Shown piece after piece: positions 1 through 5,696 of a stretch of DNA of 5,696 nt. Under the pieces are notes generated by a model that worked only from the letters and a program-made list of their open reading frames with translations, was not told the DNA's origin and made no database searches. The DNA comes from Chloroflexota bacterium (GTDB taxonomy: Bacteria; Chloroflexota; Anaerolineae; 4572-78), in contig JAJRUC010000113.1 in assembly GCA_024278015.1 (NCBI GenBank), positions 1 to 5,696 of the forward strand, given 5' to 3'. Positions within the stretch are counted from its first letter, which is position 1, and every line of letters begins with the position of its first letter. Made by a program: the position numbers and the translations under genes.

Positions 1-864
1 CTGGCCTTGCTGGTACAAGGGCATCTGTTAATTGAAGATGTGCCCGGCGTGGGCAAAACCATGCTGGCCCGGGCCATTGCCAAATCAATTGGTTGCAGCT
101 TTAAACGAATTCAGTTTACGCCGGATATGCTCCCCAGCGATGTGACCGGCGTGTCGGTCTTTAACCAGAAAGAGCAGGAATTTGAATTTCGGGAAGGGCC
201 TGTTTTTGCCCAAACCGTGCTGGTTGACGAGATAAACCGGGCCACCCCCAAAACGCAAAGCGCCTTGCTGGAGGCGATGGAAGAGCGACAGGTGACGGTT
301 GATGGCGTTACCCATAAAGTGCCCTCGCCGTTTTTGGTGATGGCTACCCAAAACCCCATTGAATACGAAGGCACCTTCCCCCTGCCGGAGGCGCAACTTG
401 ACCGCTTTGTGTTGCGAATTCGATTGGGGTATGTCTCCAAAGCGGAAGAGGTGGGCATTTTAAACGCGCAGCAGTACCGGCACCCTCTGGCCGGAATCTC
501 TCAGGTGATTAGCGAGCAGGAATTGCAACACATCCAGGAGGTTGTCAAAACGGTATACGTTGACGATGACCTGAAAAATTACATCGTTTCCGTCACCGCC
601 GCCACCCGCCGCCATCCCGATGTGTATCTGGGCGCCAGCCCCAGAGGCAGTTTGGCCCTGTACAAAACCGCGCAGGCCCTGGCCGCCCTGCAAGAAAGGG
701 ATTACGTTATCCCCGATGATGTGAAAATGCTGGCCGAACCGGCTTTGGCCCATCGATTGATTATCAGCCCCGCCGCCAGAATGAAAAATGTGGATGCCGT
801 AGAGGTCATTGAACAAATTCTGGCTTCAATCCCGGTGCCCGGCGCGCGCCTCCACAGGCATTAG
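1..864 (+). CDS. MoxR-family AAA+ ATPase, 5' end cut by window edge
   Basis: The frame is open from base 1 to a TAG at 862-864 and gives 287 residues. MoxR proteins are usually about 310-330 residues, so some 30-40 N-terminal residues lie upstream. The AAA+ landmarks are all visible, numbering from base 1: Walker [10 protein letters not shown] at about 12-20, Walker [10 protein letters not shown] at 73-81, sensor 1 ATQNP at 115-119, an arginine-finger region LPEAQLDRF at 128-136, and the sensor 2 motif GASPRG at 211-216. The alpha-helical lid follows. MoxR ATPases are cytoplasmic and thought to work as chaperone-like remodelers for a von Willebrand A-domain partner; the DUF58 gene 9 nt downstream is the usual partner and probably shares the transcript. 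The substrate cannot be told from sequence. No catalytic residue is missing in the visible part. A TTG at position 7 could formally be a start but would leave only a few residues before Walker A, so it is not the true one. Confidence 0.96.
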   Translation: MALLVQGHLLIEDVPGVGKTMLARAIAKSIGCSFKRIQFTPDMLPSDVTGVSVFNQKEQEFEFREGPVFAQTVLVDEINRATPKTQSALLEAMEERQVTVDGVTHKVPSPFLVMATQNPIEYEGTFPLPEAQLDRFVLRIRLGYVSKAEEVGILNAQQYRHPLAGISQVISEQELQHIQEVVKTVYVDDDLKNYIVSVTAATRRHPDVYLGASPRGSLALYKTAQALAALQERDYVIPDDVKMLAEPALAHRLIISPAARMKNVDAVEVIEQILASIPVPGARLHRH

Positions 865-873
865 GGAGAAGCG

Positions 874-2163
874 ATGCAACTTTTGGGGCGAACCAGTTTC
901 GTTTTTTCGCTGTGGGCCGGCGTGACCCTTGTGGCCCTGATTACCACCGACCCCCTCTTCTTCAGCCTGTCTTACATGCTGGCGGCCATCTTTGTGCTGT
1001 CGTTTATGTGGGCGTGGCTGAACCTGCATTGGGTAACTGTTACGCGCCAAACCAAAGCCGTGCGCTCGCAAGTTGGCGAAATGATGGAAGAACGCTTCCG
1101 GGTGCGGAATACCGGCTTTTTGCCCAAATTGTGGCTGGAACTGCGCGACCACTCTACCCTGCCCGGCCACCGGGCCGGCCACGTTGTTTCCGGGCTGGGA
1201 GCCAAACATCGCCACACGCGCATTGTGCGTACCATGTGCCTGCGCCGGGGGCGCTTTCAGCTTGGCCCGCTCACCCTCATTAGCGGCGACCCGTTTGGCC
1301 TGTTTACCCTGCGTCGAAATTTGCCCCTGACCGCCAACCTGGTGGTTTATCCGCGCACCGTGCCGCTGCCGTACTTCCATCCCCTGATTGGCGAGATTAC
1401 CGGCGGCGAAGCGATTCGCCGGCGCACCCATTATGTGACCACCAACGTGTCCGGCATTAGAGATTACGTCCCCGGCGACAGCTTCAACCGCATCCACTGG
1501 CCCAGCACCGCCCGCGCCAACCGGCTCATTGTCAAGGAATTTGAACTTGACCCGATGGCCGATGTGTGGATTATGCTGGATATGGAAAGAAGCGTCCACA
1601 CCGGGCCTGATTACAACGCCCTGCCCGAACTCTTTGTGCCGGAAGTGCCCTGGGAGGGCTGGCAACTGCCGGAGATTGACCCCAGCACCGAAGAATACAG
1701 CGTGGTGATTGCCGCTTCAATCACCCGGCATTTTTTACGCCAGGACCGAACCGTCGGCCTGGTGACATACCCCGGCGGCACGCATTGCGAAATGGTGCAA
1801 AGTGACCGGGGCAAGCGGCAGGAGGACCGCCTGCTGGAAATTCTGGCCGTGGTGCATCCCACCGGCACAATTTCGCTGGAGCAGGTGTTGGTGGCCGAAG
1901 GGACGCGCTTTAATCGCAACACCACCTTGATGATTATCACCCCCTCTGTGCGCGTTGAATGGGTGGTTGTGGCCCGTCACCTGGCCGGCCGGGGCGTTAA
2001 AGTTACGGCCATTGTCATCGACCCCGGCAGCTTTGGCGCACCTTATTACGCCACAGATATTGTCGGTGAACTGGCCGCCGGCCACATTCCCGCCCATTGC
2101 GTGCAGCGCGGCGATAATCTGGAATTTACGCTGGCAAACAAAAAACACAACGCCGCCCGATAG
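874..2163 (+). CDS. DUF58 membrane protein, partner of MoxR
   Basis: 429 residues from ATG 874. A GGGAGA ribosome-binding site overlaps the stop of the upstream ATPase gene and lies about 4-5 nt before the ATG, which indicates coupled translation. Two hydrophobic helices sit at about residues 9-25 and 28-50, as in most DUF58 proteins, so the rest is anchored at the membrane. The DUF58 signature is clear at 195-224: IRDYVPGD, then RIHW, then ARANRLIVKEFE. It leads into a von Willebrand A-like fold whose first strand is VWIMLDMERS (231-240). The metal-site motif DxSxS reads D236-M-E-R-S240, so the middle Ser is Glu. About 30 extra residues, rich in Pro, Glu and Trp (about 244-273), separate this strand from the next helix. 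The later strands TVGLVTYPG and NTTLMIITPS are recognisable. The family is generally linked to envelope functions with MoxR, but the exact role is unknown. The family call is firm. Confidence 0.93.
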   Translation: MQLLGRTSFVFSLWAGVTLVALITTDPLFFSLSYMLAAIFVLSFMWAWLNLHWVTVTRQTKAVRSQVGEMMEERFRVRNTGFLPKLWLELRDHSTLPGHRAGHVVSGLGAKHRHTRIVRTMCLRRGRFQLGPLTLISGDPFGLFTLRRNLPLTANLVVYPRTVPLPYFHPLIGEITGGEAIRRRTHYVTTNVSGIRDYVPGDSFNRIHWPSTARANRLIVKEFELDPMADVWIMLDMERSVHTGPDYNALPELFVPEVPWEGWQLPEIDPSTEEYSVVIAASITRHFLRQDRTVGLVTYPGGTHCEMVQSDRGKRQEDRLLEILAVVHPTGTISLEQVLVAEGTRFNRNTTLMIITPSVRVEWVVVARHLAGRGVKVTAIVIDPGSFGAPYYATDIVGELAAGHIPAHCVQRGDNLEFTLANKKHNAAR

Positions 2164-2196
2164 CCCCCCGCCTGTTCGCTGAAAATTGCCGGCCGG

Positions 2197-2214
2197 AACC
2201 AAATAAACTTGGTT
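2197..2214. repeat. Perfect 6-bp inverted repeat, 6-nt loop
   Basis: AACCAA (2197-2202) and TTGGTT (2209-2214) are exact reverse complements around ATAAAC. Two G-T wobble pairs could extend the stem in RNA (GG at 2195-2196 with TT at 2215-2216). It lies 33 nt after the DUF58 stop and is followed by TTTTCGTCTT, so it could be a weak terminator for the MoxR-DUF58 unit. The stem is short and A/T-rich, which makes this uncertain. The right arm is also the candidate -35 of the promoter described next, so an operator is an alternative reading. Confidence 0.35.
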
Positions 2215-2237
2215 TTCGTCTTGAATAGTGTTATCAT
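2209..2237 (+). promoter_or_regulatory. Candidate sigma70-type promoter for the PAQR gene
   Basis: TTGGTT (2209-2214, 3 of 6 matches to the -35 consensus, the strongest three positions) is separated by 17 nt from TATCAT (2232-2237, 5 of 6 matches to the -10 consensus). It sits in an AT-rich island within a GC-rich window, 60 nt before the PAQR start codon. Transcription would begin near 2244 and give a leader of about 50 nt. This is pattern matching against a consensus from other bacteria, so confidence is moderate. Confidence 0.4.
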
Positions 2238-2279
2238 CTCCATAGATAGTGGCGTTGTTTTTTTGTTGCCGCTGATAAC
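2230..2279 (+). promoter_or_regulatory. Possible stem-loop or operator upstream of PAQR gene
   Basis: GTTATCA (2230-2236) is the exact reverse complement of TGATAAC (2273-2279). Inside it, GTGGC (2249-2253) pairs with GCCGC (2268-2272) with one G-U pair, around a loop containing seven consecutive T. The fold ends one base before the purine-rich ribosome-binding region GGAAAGGAAAAG (2281-2292), so it could influence translation. If the promoter at 2209-2237 is used, only the inner stem is transcribed and the outer arms would matter as DNA, for example as an operator over the -10. It does not resemble a riboswitch class I know. Confidence 0.3.
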
Positions 2280-2297
2280 CGGAAAGGAAAAGAACCC

Positions 2298-2975
2298 ATG
2301 CCCCCCAAATTAAAACGGTTGAAAGACCAAACGTCGGCCAAAATTTATACCCTGGGCGAGGAAATTGCCAACAGCGTTACCCACGGCATCGGCGCCGGGT
2401 TAAGCATCGCCTGGCTGACCCTGCTGGTGGCCCTGGCGGTTTTGTACGGCAACGTCTATCAAATTGTCAGCTTCAGCATTTACGGAGCCACGCTCATCAT
2501 CCTCTATCTGGCCTCAACGTTGTATCACAGCTTCCAGTATCCACGGGTGAAGCGGGTTTTTCGGGTGATTGACCATGCCTCCATTTTTTTGCTCATTGCC
2601 GGCACGTACACCCCGTTTTTGCTGGTCGGCATCCGGGGAGTGCTGGGCTGGACGCTGCTGGCTATCGTTTGGGGGCTGGCCGTCCTGGGCGTCGGCTTCA
2701 AGGCGTTGTTCATCCACCGTTTTCAAAAAATATCGGTGCTGGCCTACGTGCTGATGGGCTGGTTGAGCGTGGTGGCCTTCAAAGAAATGGTTGCCAATAT
2801 TCCGCCGGGGGGGCTGATTTTGCTGGGCGTGGGCGGGGCCGTTTACACCGTGGGCGTTATTTTTTACGCCCTGAAGAAATATCGCTATACTCATACTGTT
2901 TGGCACGTATTTGTGCTGGGCGGCAGCATTTGCCACTATTTTGCCGTATTGCTGTATCTGGCGCCCGTGCGATAG
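2298..2975 (+). CDS. trhA: Hemolysin III / PAQR-family membrane protein (TrhA type)
   Basis: 225 residues, a typical length for bacterial PAQR proteins. The ATG at 2298 follows a purine-rich ribosome-binding stretch, GGAAAGGAAAAG, ending 5 nt upstream. The protein has seven hydrophobic segments starting at about residue 33. Family motifs are intact: E21/E22..N25..H29 (EEIANSVTHGIG) before helix 1, S73xxxH77 at the end of helix 2, D92 with TYTP at 103-106 in helix 3, and H199xxxH203 followed by FVLGGSICH in helix 7. By comparison with adiponectin receptors, H77, H199 and H203 should bind zinc and S73 and D92 complete the site. Bacterial members are linked to membrane-lipid homeostasis. The hemolysin name comes from a Bacillus cereus protein and does not by itself imply a toxin. 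It lies 134 nt after the MoxR-DUF58 unit with its own candidate promoter, so it is probably a separate unit. The symbol follows current naming of this family and is not proof of orthology. Confidence 0.92.
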   Translation: MPPKLKRLKDQTSAKIYTLGEEIANSVTHGIGAGLSIAWLTLLVALAVLYGNVYQIVSFSIYGATLIILYLASTLYHSFQYPRVKRVFRVIDHASIFLLIAGTYTPFLLVGIRGVLGWTLLAIVWGLAVLGVGFKALFIHRFQKISVLAYVLMGWLSVVAFKEMVANIPPGGLILLGVGGAVYTVGVIFYALKKYRYTHTVWHVFVLGGSICHYFAVLLYLAPVR

Positions 2976-2998
2976 ATGGGCCGTTTGAAACGTGAAGC

Positions 2999-3047
2999 GC
3001 AATCATCGTTCACCATTGCCCATTGCCCATTGATAATTCACCATTTT
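2999..3047. repeat. Tandem heptamer repeat (CCATTGC-like units)
   Basis: Reading in steps of seven gives GCAATCA, TCGTTCA, CCATTGC, CCATTGC, CCATTGA, TAATTCA, CCATTTT. Two units are identical, a third differs by one base, and the ATT core persists in the later ones. This occupies more than half of the 87-nt spacer between the PAQR and DUF4349 genes and is clearly lower in GC than the flanking genes. It resembles the short tandemly repeated heptamers known from filamentous cyanobacteria. A small palindrome, CGTTTGAAACG (2982-2992), lies just upstream. No convincing promoter or terminator is visible in the spacer. Confidence 0.7.
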
Positions 3048-3049
3048 AC

Positions 3050-3058
3050 AGGAGGAGG
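3050..3058 (+). promoter_or_regulatory. Strong Shine-Dalgarno that fixes the DUF4349 start
   Basis: AGGAGGAGG offers two overlapping GGAGG cores, 7 and 4 nt before ATG 3063. It decides the start between 3063 and an in-frame ATG at 2976, which overlaps the PAQR stop and would translate the heptamer repeat into a 29-residue extension ahead of a perfectly good signal peptide. Confidence 0.85.
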
Positions 3059-3062
3059 AACC

Positions 3063-4076
3063 ATGAATTTTCCGCCACTTTTTCAAAAACGAGCGCTGTC
3101 GATAGTATTGCTTGTTTTGTCGATATGGCTGGTTGGGTGCGGCGCGGCGGCCCCGGCATTCAAAAGCCAGGAAGCCCCGGCTGCCGCCCCGGCCCGGGAA
3201 TCGAGAGCCGCAGACTCCACCTCTGCCGATGACGCCGTTGCCGCCGGCGAGGGCGTCACGGAACTGAACACCGCCGCCGATGTCGTTGCTCAACGCATCA
3301 TCATTTATCAGGGGAAGATGGAACTGGTGGTGGAAGATGTGCCTGCCACCATAGACCAAATTATCAACCTGGCCGCCCGGCAGGGGGGCTACGTTTCATC
3401 TTCAAGCGTTAATCGCTCTGAATATAACCTGTACGGCGAAATCACCATCCGCGTTGATGCCCGGCGCTATCAGGAAACCCTGTTCAAATTGCGGGAACTG
3501 GGTCTTCGGGCGCTGAGTGAGGACACCAATTCGCAGGATGTGACCGAGGAATTTGTCGATTTGCAAGCCCGCAAAACCAATCTGGAATTTACCGAGCAAG
3601 CCCTGCAACAAATACTGGAAAAACAACAGGCCGGCAATAAAATCGATGATGTGTTGCAGGTGTACCGGGAACTGACCACGGTGCGGGGCGAAATTGAGCA
3701 AATCGAAGGCCGGATGCGCTATCTGCAAAACCAGGCCGCGCTGGCAACCATCACCGTCACATTGTATCCCGAAGAAGACCCTGTGCCGGAAATTGTGAAT
3801 GTCTGGAAGCCGTTGAAGGTGGCGCGCGATGCCTGGGAGACGCTGCTTGATATTTTACGCAATTTGGCCGACGTTGGAATTTGGCTGACAGTTTGCGGCT
3901 TGCCGCTGCTGGTTTTGGGCGCAATTCTGCTGCTCATCGGGCGCTGGAGCTATCGACGCTGGCGGAAGAACAATCCGCCCAAGCCGAAACCGGCGAAACC
4001 GGCAGCCAAAAAAACGGCCAAAGTCCCTGAATCTGACGCAGACGCTTCCGATGAAGAAGAACATGCCGGAGGATAA
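3063..4076 (+). CDS. DUF4349 lipoprotein with C-terminal membrane helix
   Basis: 337 residues from ATG 3063. The N-terminus is a lipoprotein signal: basic K9-R10, a hydrophobic core at 11-24 and lipobox L23-V-G-C26, so Cys26 should be lipidated. A low-complexity Ala/Pro/Ser linker runs to about 70. The DUF4349 domain starts near R78 (RIIIYQGKMELVVED) and includes GGYVSSSSVNRSE. A long charged helical segment at about 160-224 (TEEFVDLQARKTNLEF to RMRYLQNQ) probably forms a coiled coil before the strand ALATITVTLYPEE. A membrane helix lies at about 271-293, followed by the basic stretch RWSYRRWRKN and a tail rich in Lys/Pro/Ala, then acidic. The bulk is therefore extracytoplasmic, held at both ends, with a cytoplasmic tail. 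The family is common in envelopes of Gram-positive-type bacteria and has no established function. The next gene begins 3 nt after its stop, indicating co-translation. Confidence 0.92.
   Translation: MNFPPLFQKRALSIVLLVLSIWLVGCGAAAPAFKSQEAPAAAPARESRAADSTSADDAVAAGEGVTELNTAADVVAQRIIIYQGKMELVVEDVPATIDQIINLAARQGGYVSSSSVNRSEYNLYGEITIRVDARRYQETLFKLRELGLRALSEDTNSQDVTEEFVDLQARKTNLEFTEQALQQILEKQQAGNKIDDVLQVYRELTTVRGEIEQIEGRMRYLQNQAALATITVTLYPEEDPVPEIVNVWKPLKVARDAWETLLDILRNLADVGIWLTVCGLPLLVLGAILLLIGRWSYRRWRKNNPPKPKPAKPAAKKTAKVPESDADASDEEEHAGG
4068..4072 (+). promoter_or_regulatory. Ribosome-binding site inside end of DUF4349 gene
   Basis: GGAGG lies in the last codons of the DUF4349 gene and 7 nt before ATG 4080. 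It supports that ATG as the start of the downstream gene and suggests coupled translation of the pair. Confidence 0.8.
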
Positions 4077-4079
4077 CCG

Positions 4080-5696
4080 ATGACCCGCTTCGCCCGGTAC
4101 GGGCCGGCAATTATTCTGGCGGCGCTGGTGGGGGTAAGCCTCCTTTTTACGCGCTCCGGCAACGCCCAAACCCGTACCTGGCGCTCTTTCACCGATGATA
4201 CCATCGGCTTTACCATCCGCTATCCCGCCGGCTGGGTTCCTGTGCTGGTGGCAGAAAACACCGGCCGCCGGCCCGCTTACGGGCCGGACGTGGTTTGGCG
4301 CAGCATCGGGTTTTTTGGCCCCGACAGCCGGATTGTGTTTATTGATTTGTGGCAAAATCCCGATAATCTGACTCCCCGGCAGTGGCTGGCGCAATACCCG
4401 CCCCCGTTGAGTCTGGACCCGGCCCTGACCGTATCCACCCGGCGTGCAGCGGTGGCCGGCCGGCCGGCGGTGTACTTGACGGGCCGGCCGGCGATGGAAA
4501 ATGCCGGCATCCCCTGGCACGCCCGCGTTCAGTTTCGGCAAAAGGGCTGGATGGTGGCAGTTGAATACGCCGGCCTGACCCCCGATTTCGACCTCTTTCA
4601 GGCTATGTTCAACAGCTTTGCCCCCCTGCCGCAGGCAATTGCCCGGCTGTCGGCCACGCCCCTGTCCAGCGAATTGCCCCCCGCCGCCTACGGCGTTACC
4701 GAAGCGACCTGCTGCGGTTACGCTGACCCGGAATACAATCCCTTTCCGTGCAACACCGCCGGCGACGCCTCTTGCCCCTTTCCGCCGTGCGGCAATTGCA
4801 CCTGGTGGGTGCGCTATCGCCGCACCGGCGACGCCATTGCCAATTTGGACCGCTGCACCAACGACGCCATCACCTGGGGGGCGTGCGCCGCGCAATATTA
4901 CCCCTACCTGCTCTCCTCCTTCCCGGATGTTGAATCGGTGGTGCTGTACGCCGGTCAAAATCACCTGTCGTTTGTTGAAAGCAATTCCGGCGGGGGCGCG
5001 TTTACCGCCTCTGACCTGAGCTGGTACGACCCCTGCCCGGCCAATCCCTTTTACAGCAGTTACGACACCGCCAACAAAAGTTACATTCTGCACCCCTACC
5101 GCTACGAAACCAACAAGCCGCCCAATCCCCCTTCGCTGAACCAGCCCGCCGCCGACGGCTGGCTGGCCGAACACAGCCTGACCCTGCGCTGGACGGACGA
5201 AGGCGACCCCGACGACGGCCCTTCGACGGAACGGCGATTTAACGTCAGCCTGGAAAATGATGCGGGCTGGCATAAATATTCCGGCTGGATAGACCGCACC
5301 CGCTGGAATGTTGATGCCCCCGCCGATGGAACCTACGTTTGGAAGGTGAAAGCGCACGACGGTATGCTGGAAAGCAACTGGTCGGCCCCGCAGGTTTTTT
5401 ACATTGATACCGTTCCCCCGGAAACAAGCATCACCGCCATGCCCGCGCCGGGCCGCTGGTACAATCAGGAGCAAAGCATCGCCTTTGCCGCCGCAGACCC
5501 CGCGCCCGGTATCGGCCTGGAGGCGCTGAAATGGGGCTGGGATGTTTCGCCGCCGGCGCAATCAACCGGCAGCGCCGCCGAAACCATTGCCTTGAGCAGC
5601 GCCGGGCAGGGGCAACATACCCTGTATCTGCAAGCGCTGGATAAACTGGGCAATGCGTCCGGCGTGCAGCAGGCGGGCTGGTTCGGCTACGATACC
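4080..5696 (+). CDS. Secreted PsbP-like / CHAP / Fn3 multidomain protein, 3' end cut
   Basis: Translation from ATG 4080 stays open for 539 codons to the window end, so the C-terminus is missing. Residues 1-29 form a signal peptide (hydrophobic 9-23, likely cleavage after G-N-A29). Residues 34-181 look like a PsbP-like domain: FTDDTIGFTIRYPAGW opens it, VAGRPAVYLTG lies midway and FNSFAPL closes it. Residues 205-320 hold nine Cys (211, 212, 224, 232, 237, 240, 259, 269, 319). Within them GNCTWWVRYRR (238-248) and QNHLSFVES (293-301) match the catalytic Cys and His motifs of CHAP domains, giving C240 and H295, with D312 (ASDLSW) a possible third residue. CHAP enzymes cut peptidoglycan amide or peptide bonds. 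An Fn3-like domain spans about 347-443 (opening PPNPPSLNQPA, ending VFYID), and an Ig-like domain starting DTVPPETSI runs off the edge. It probably forms an operon with the DUF4349 lipoprotein. That it is a secreted multidomain protein is firm; CHAP is likely; substrate is unknown. Confidence 0.85.
   Translation, partial: MTRFARYGPAIILAALVGVSLLFTRSGNAQTRTWRSFTDDTIGFTIRYPAGWVPVLVAENTGRRPAYGPDVVWRSIGFFGPDSRIVFIDLWQNPDNLTPRQWLAQYPPPLSLDPALTVSTRRAAVAGRPAVYLTGRPAMENAGIPWHARVQFRQKGWMVAVEYAGLTPDFDLFQAMFNSFAPLPQAIARLSATPLSSELPPAAYGVTEATCCGYADPEYNPFPCNTAGDASCPFPPCGNCTWWVRYRRTGDAIANLDRCTNDAITWGACAAQYYPYLLSSFPDVESVVLYAGQNHLSFVESNSGGGAFTASDLSWYDPCPANPFYSSYDTANKSYILHPYRYETNKPPNPPSLNQPAADGWLAEHSLTLRWTDEGDPDDGPSTERRFNVSLENDAGWHKYSGWIDRTRWNVDAPADGTYVWKVKAHDGMLESNWSAPQVFYIDTVPPETSITAMPAPGRWYNQEQSIAFAAADPAPGIGLEALKWGWDVSPPAQSTGSAAETIALSSAGQGQHTLYLQALDKLGNASGVQQAGWFGYDT
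4458..4493. repeat. 12-bp direct repeat within PsbP-like domain
   Basis: GGCCGGCCGGCG occurs at 4458-4469 and again at 4482-4493, 24 bp apart and in the same codon frame, encoding GRPA twice (residues 127-130 and 135-138). The units are also self-complementary, so the messenger could fold strongly here. It may be chance from GC-rich codon use; the first GRPA fits the AGRPA motif common in PsbP-like domains. Confidence 0.6.

Noticed and set aside
826..1665. 279-residue open frame on the minus strand
   Set aside because: It is antisense to the DUF58 gene, whose signature motifs are on the + strand, and its own translation shows no domain.
2298..2975. Pore-forming toxin, from the hemolysin III name
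   Set aside because: The PAQR metal-site residues and length match the widespread membrane-homeostasis family; nothing in the window points to virulence.
2982..2992. CGTTTGAAACG as a terminator after the PAQR gene
   Set aside because: The palindrome has a one-base centre, cannot form a proper hairpin loop of useful stability, and no T-run follows.
2999..3047. CRISPR-like array
   Set aside because: The units are only 7 bp, directly adjacent and without spacers.
2976..3062. N-terminal extension of the DUF4349 protein from ATG 2976
   Set aside because: The ATG directly adjoins the PAQR stop and lacks a clear ribosome-binding site. The extension would translate the heptamer repeat, while ATG 3063 has a strong Shine-Dalgarno and starts a lipoprotein signal peptide.
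3855..5561. 568-residue open frame on the minus strand
   Set aside because: It lies antisense to two + strand genes with ribosome-binding sites, signal peptides and recognisable domains. Its product is Gly/Arg/Ala-rich low complexity without any domain, as expected for a shadow of GC-rich codons.

Overview
The window carries five consecutive genes, all on the + strand. The first is cut by the left edge and the last by the right edge. GC content is high and the gene contents are typical of an environmental, Gram-positive-like or deep-branching bacterium. My best guess is Chloroflexota (Anaerolineae or a relative). This rests on the domain style (DUF4349 lipoprotein, PsbP-like domain, secreted protein with Fn3/Ig-like repeats opening with Pro/Asn-rich linkers) and on a heptameric short tandem repeat between genes. 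It is an impression from sequence alone; no marker gene is present.

Region 1 (1-2163) is a two-gene unit: a MoxR-family AAA+ ATPase (5' end missing) followed 9 nt later by a membrane-anchored DUF58 protein. MoxR-DUF58 pairs are widespread and are thought to act as a chaperone-like ATPase with a von Willebrand A-like partner, often in envelope or enzyme-maturation roles. The transglutaminase-like gene often seen third in such clusters does not follow here.

Region 2 (2164-2975) starts with a 134-nt spacer, the longest gene-free stretch in the window. It is unusually AT-rich and holds a perfect small inverted repeat, a plausible sigma70-type promoter and a possible leader stem-loop. It leads into a hemolysin III / PAQR (TrhA-type) seven-helix membrane protein with the family's metal-site residues intact.

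Region 3 (2976-5696) opens with an 87-nt spacer containing tandem 7-bp units close to CCATTGC. Next is a DUF4349 lipoprotein with a strong Shine-Dalgarno sequence, and 3 nt later a secreted multidomain protein that continues beyond the window. Its translation has no stop for 539 codons. It shows a signal peptide, a PsbP-like domain, a cysteine-rich segment with the Cys and His motifs of a CHAP amidase/peptidase, an Fn3-like domain and the beginning of an Ig-like domain. These last two genes look translationally coupled and both products act outside the membrane, so a shared envelope role is reasonable but unproven.

I saw no RNA gene, CRISPR array, insertion sequence, attachment site or replication origin. 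The most interesting items are the CHAP-containing fusion protein, the heptameric repeat, and the structured spacer upstream of the PAQR gene.
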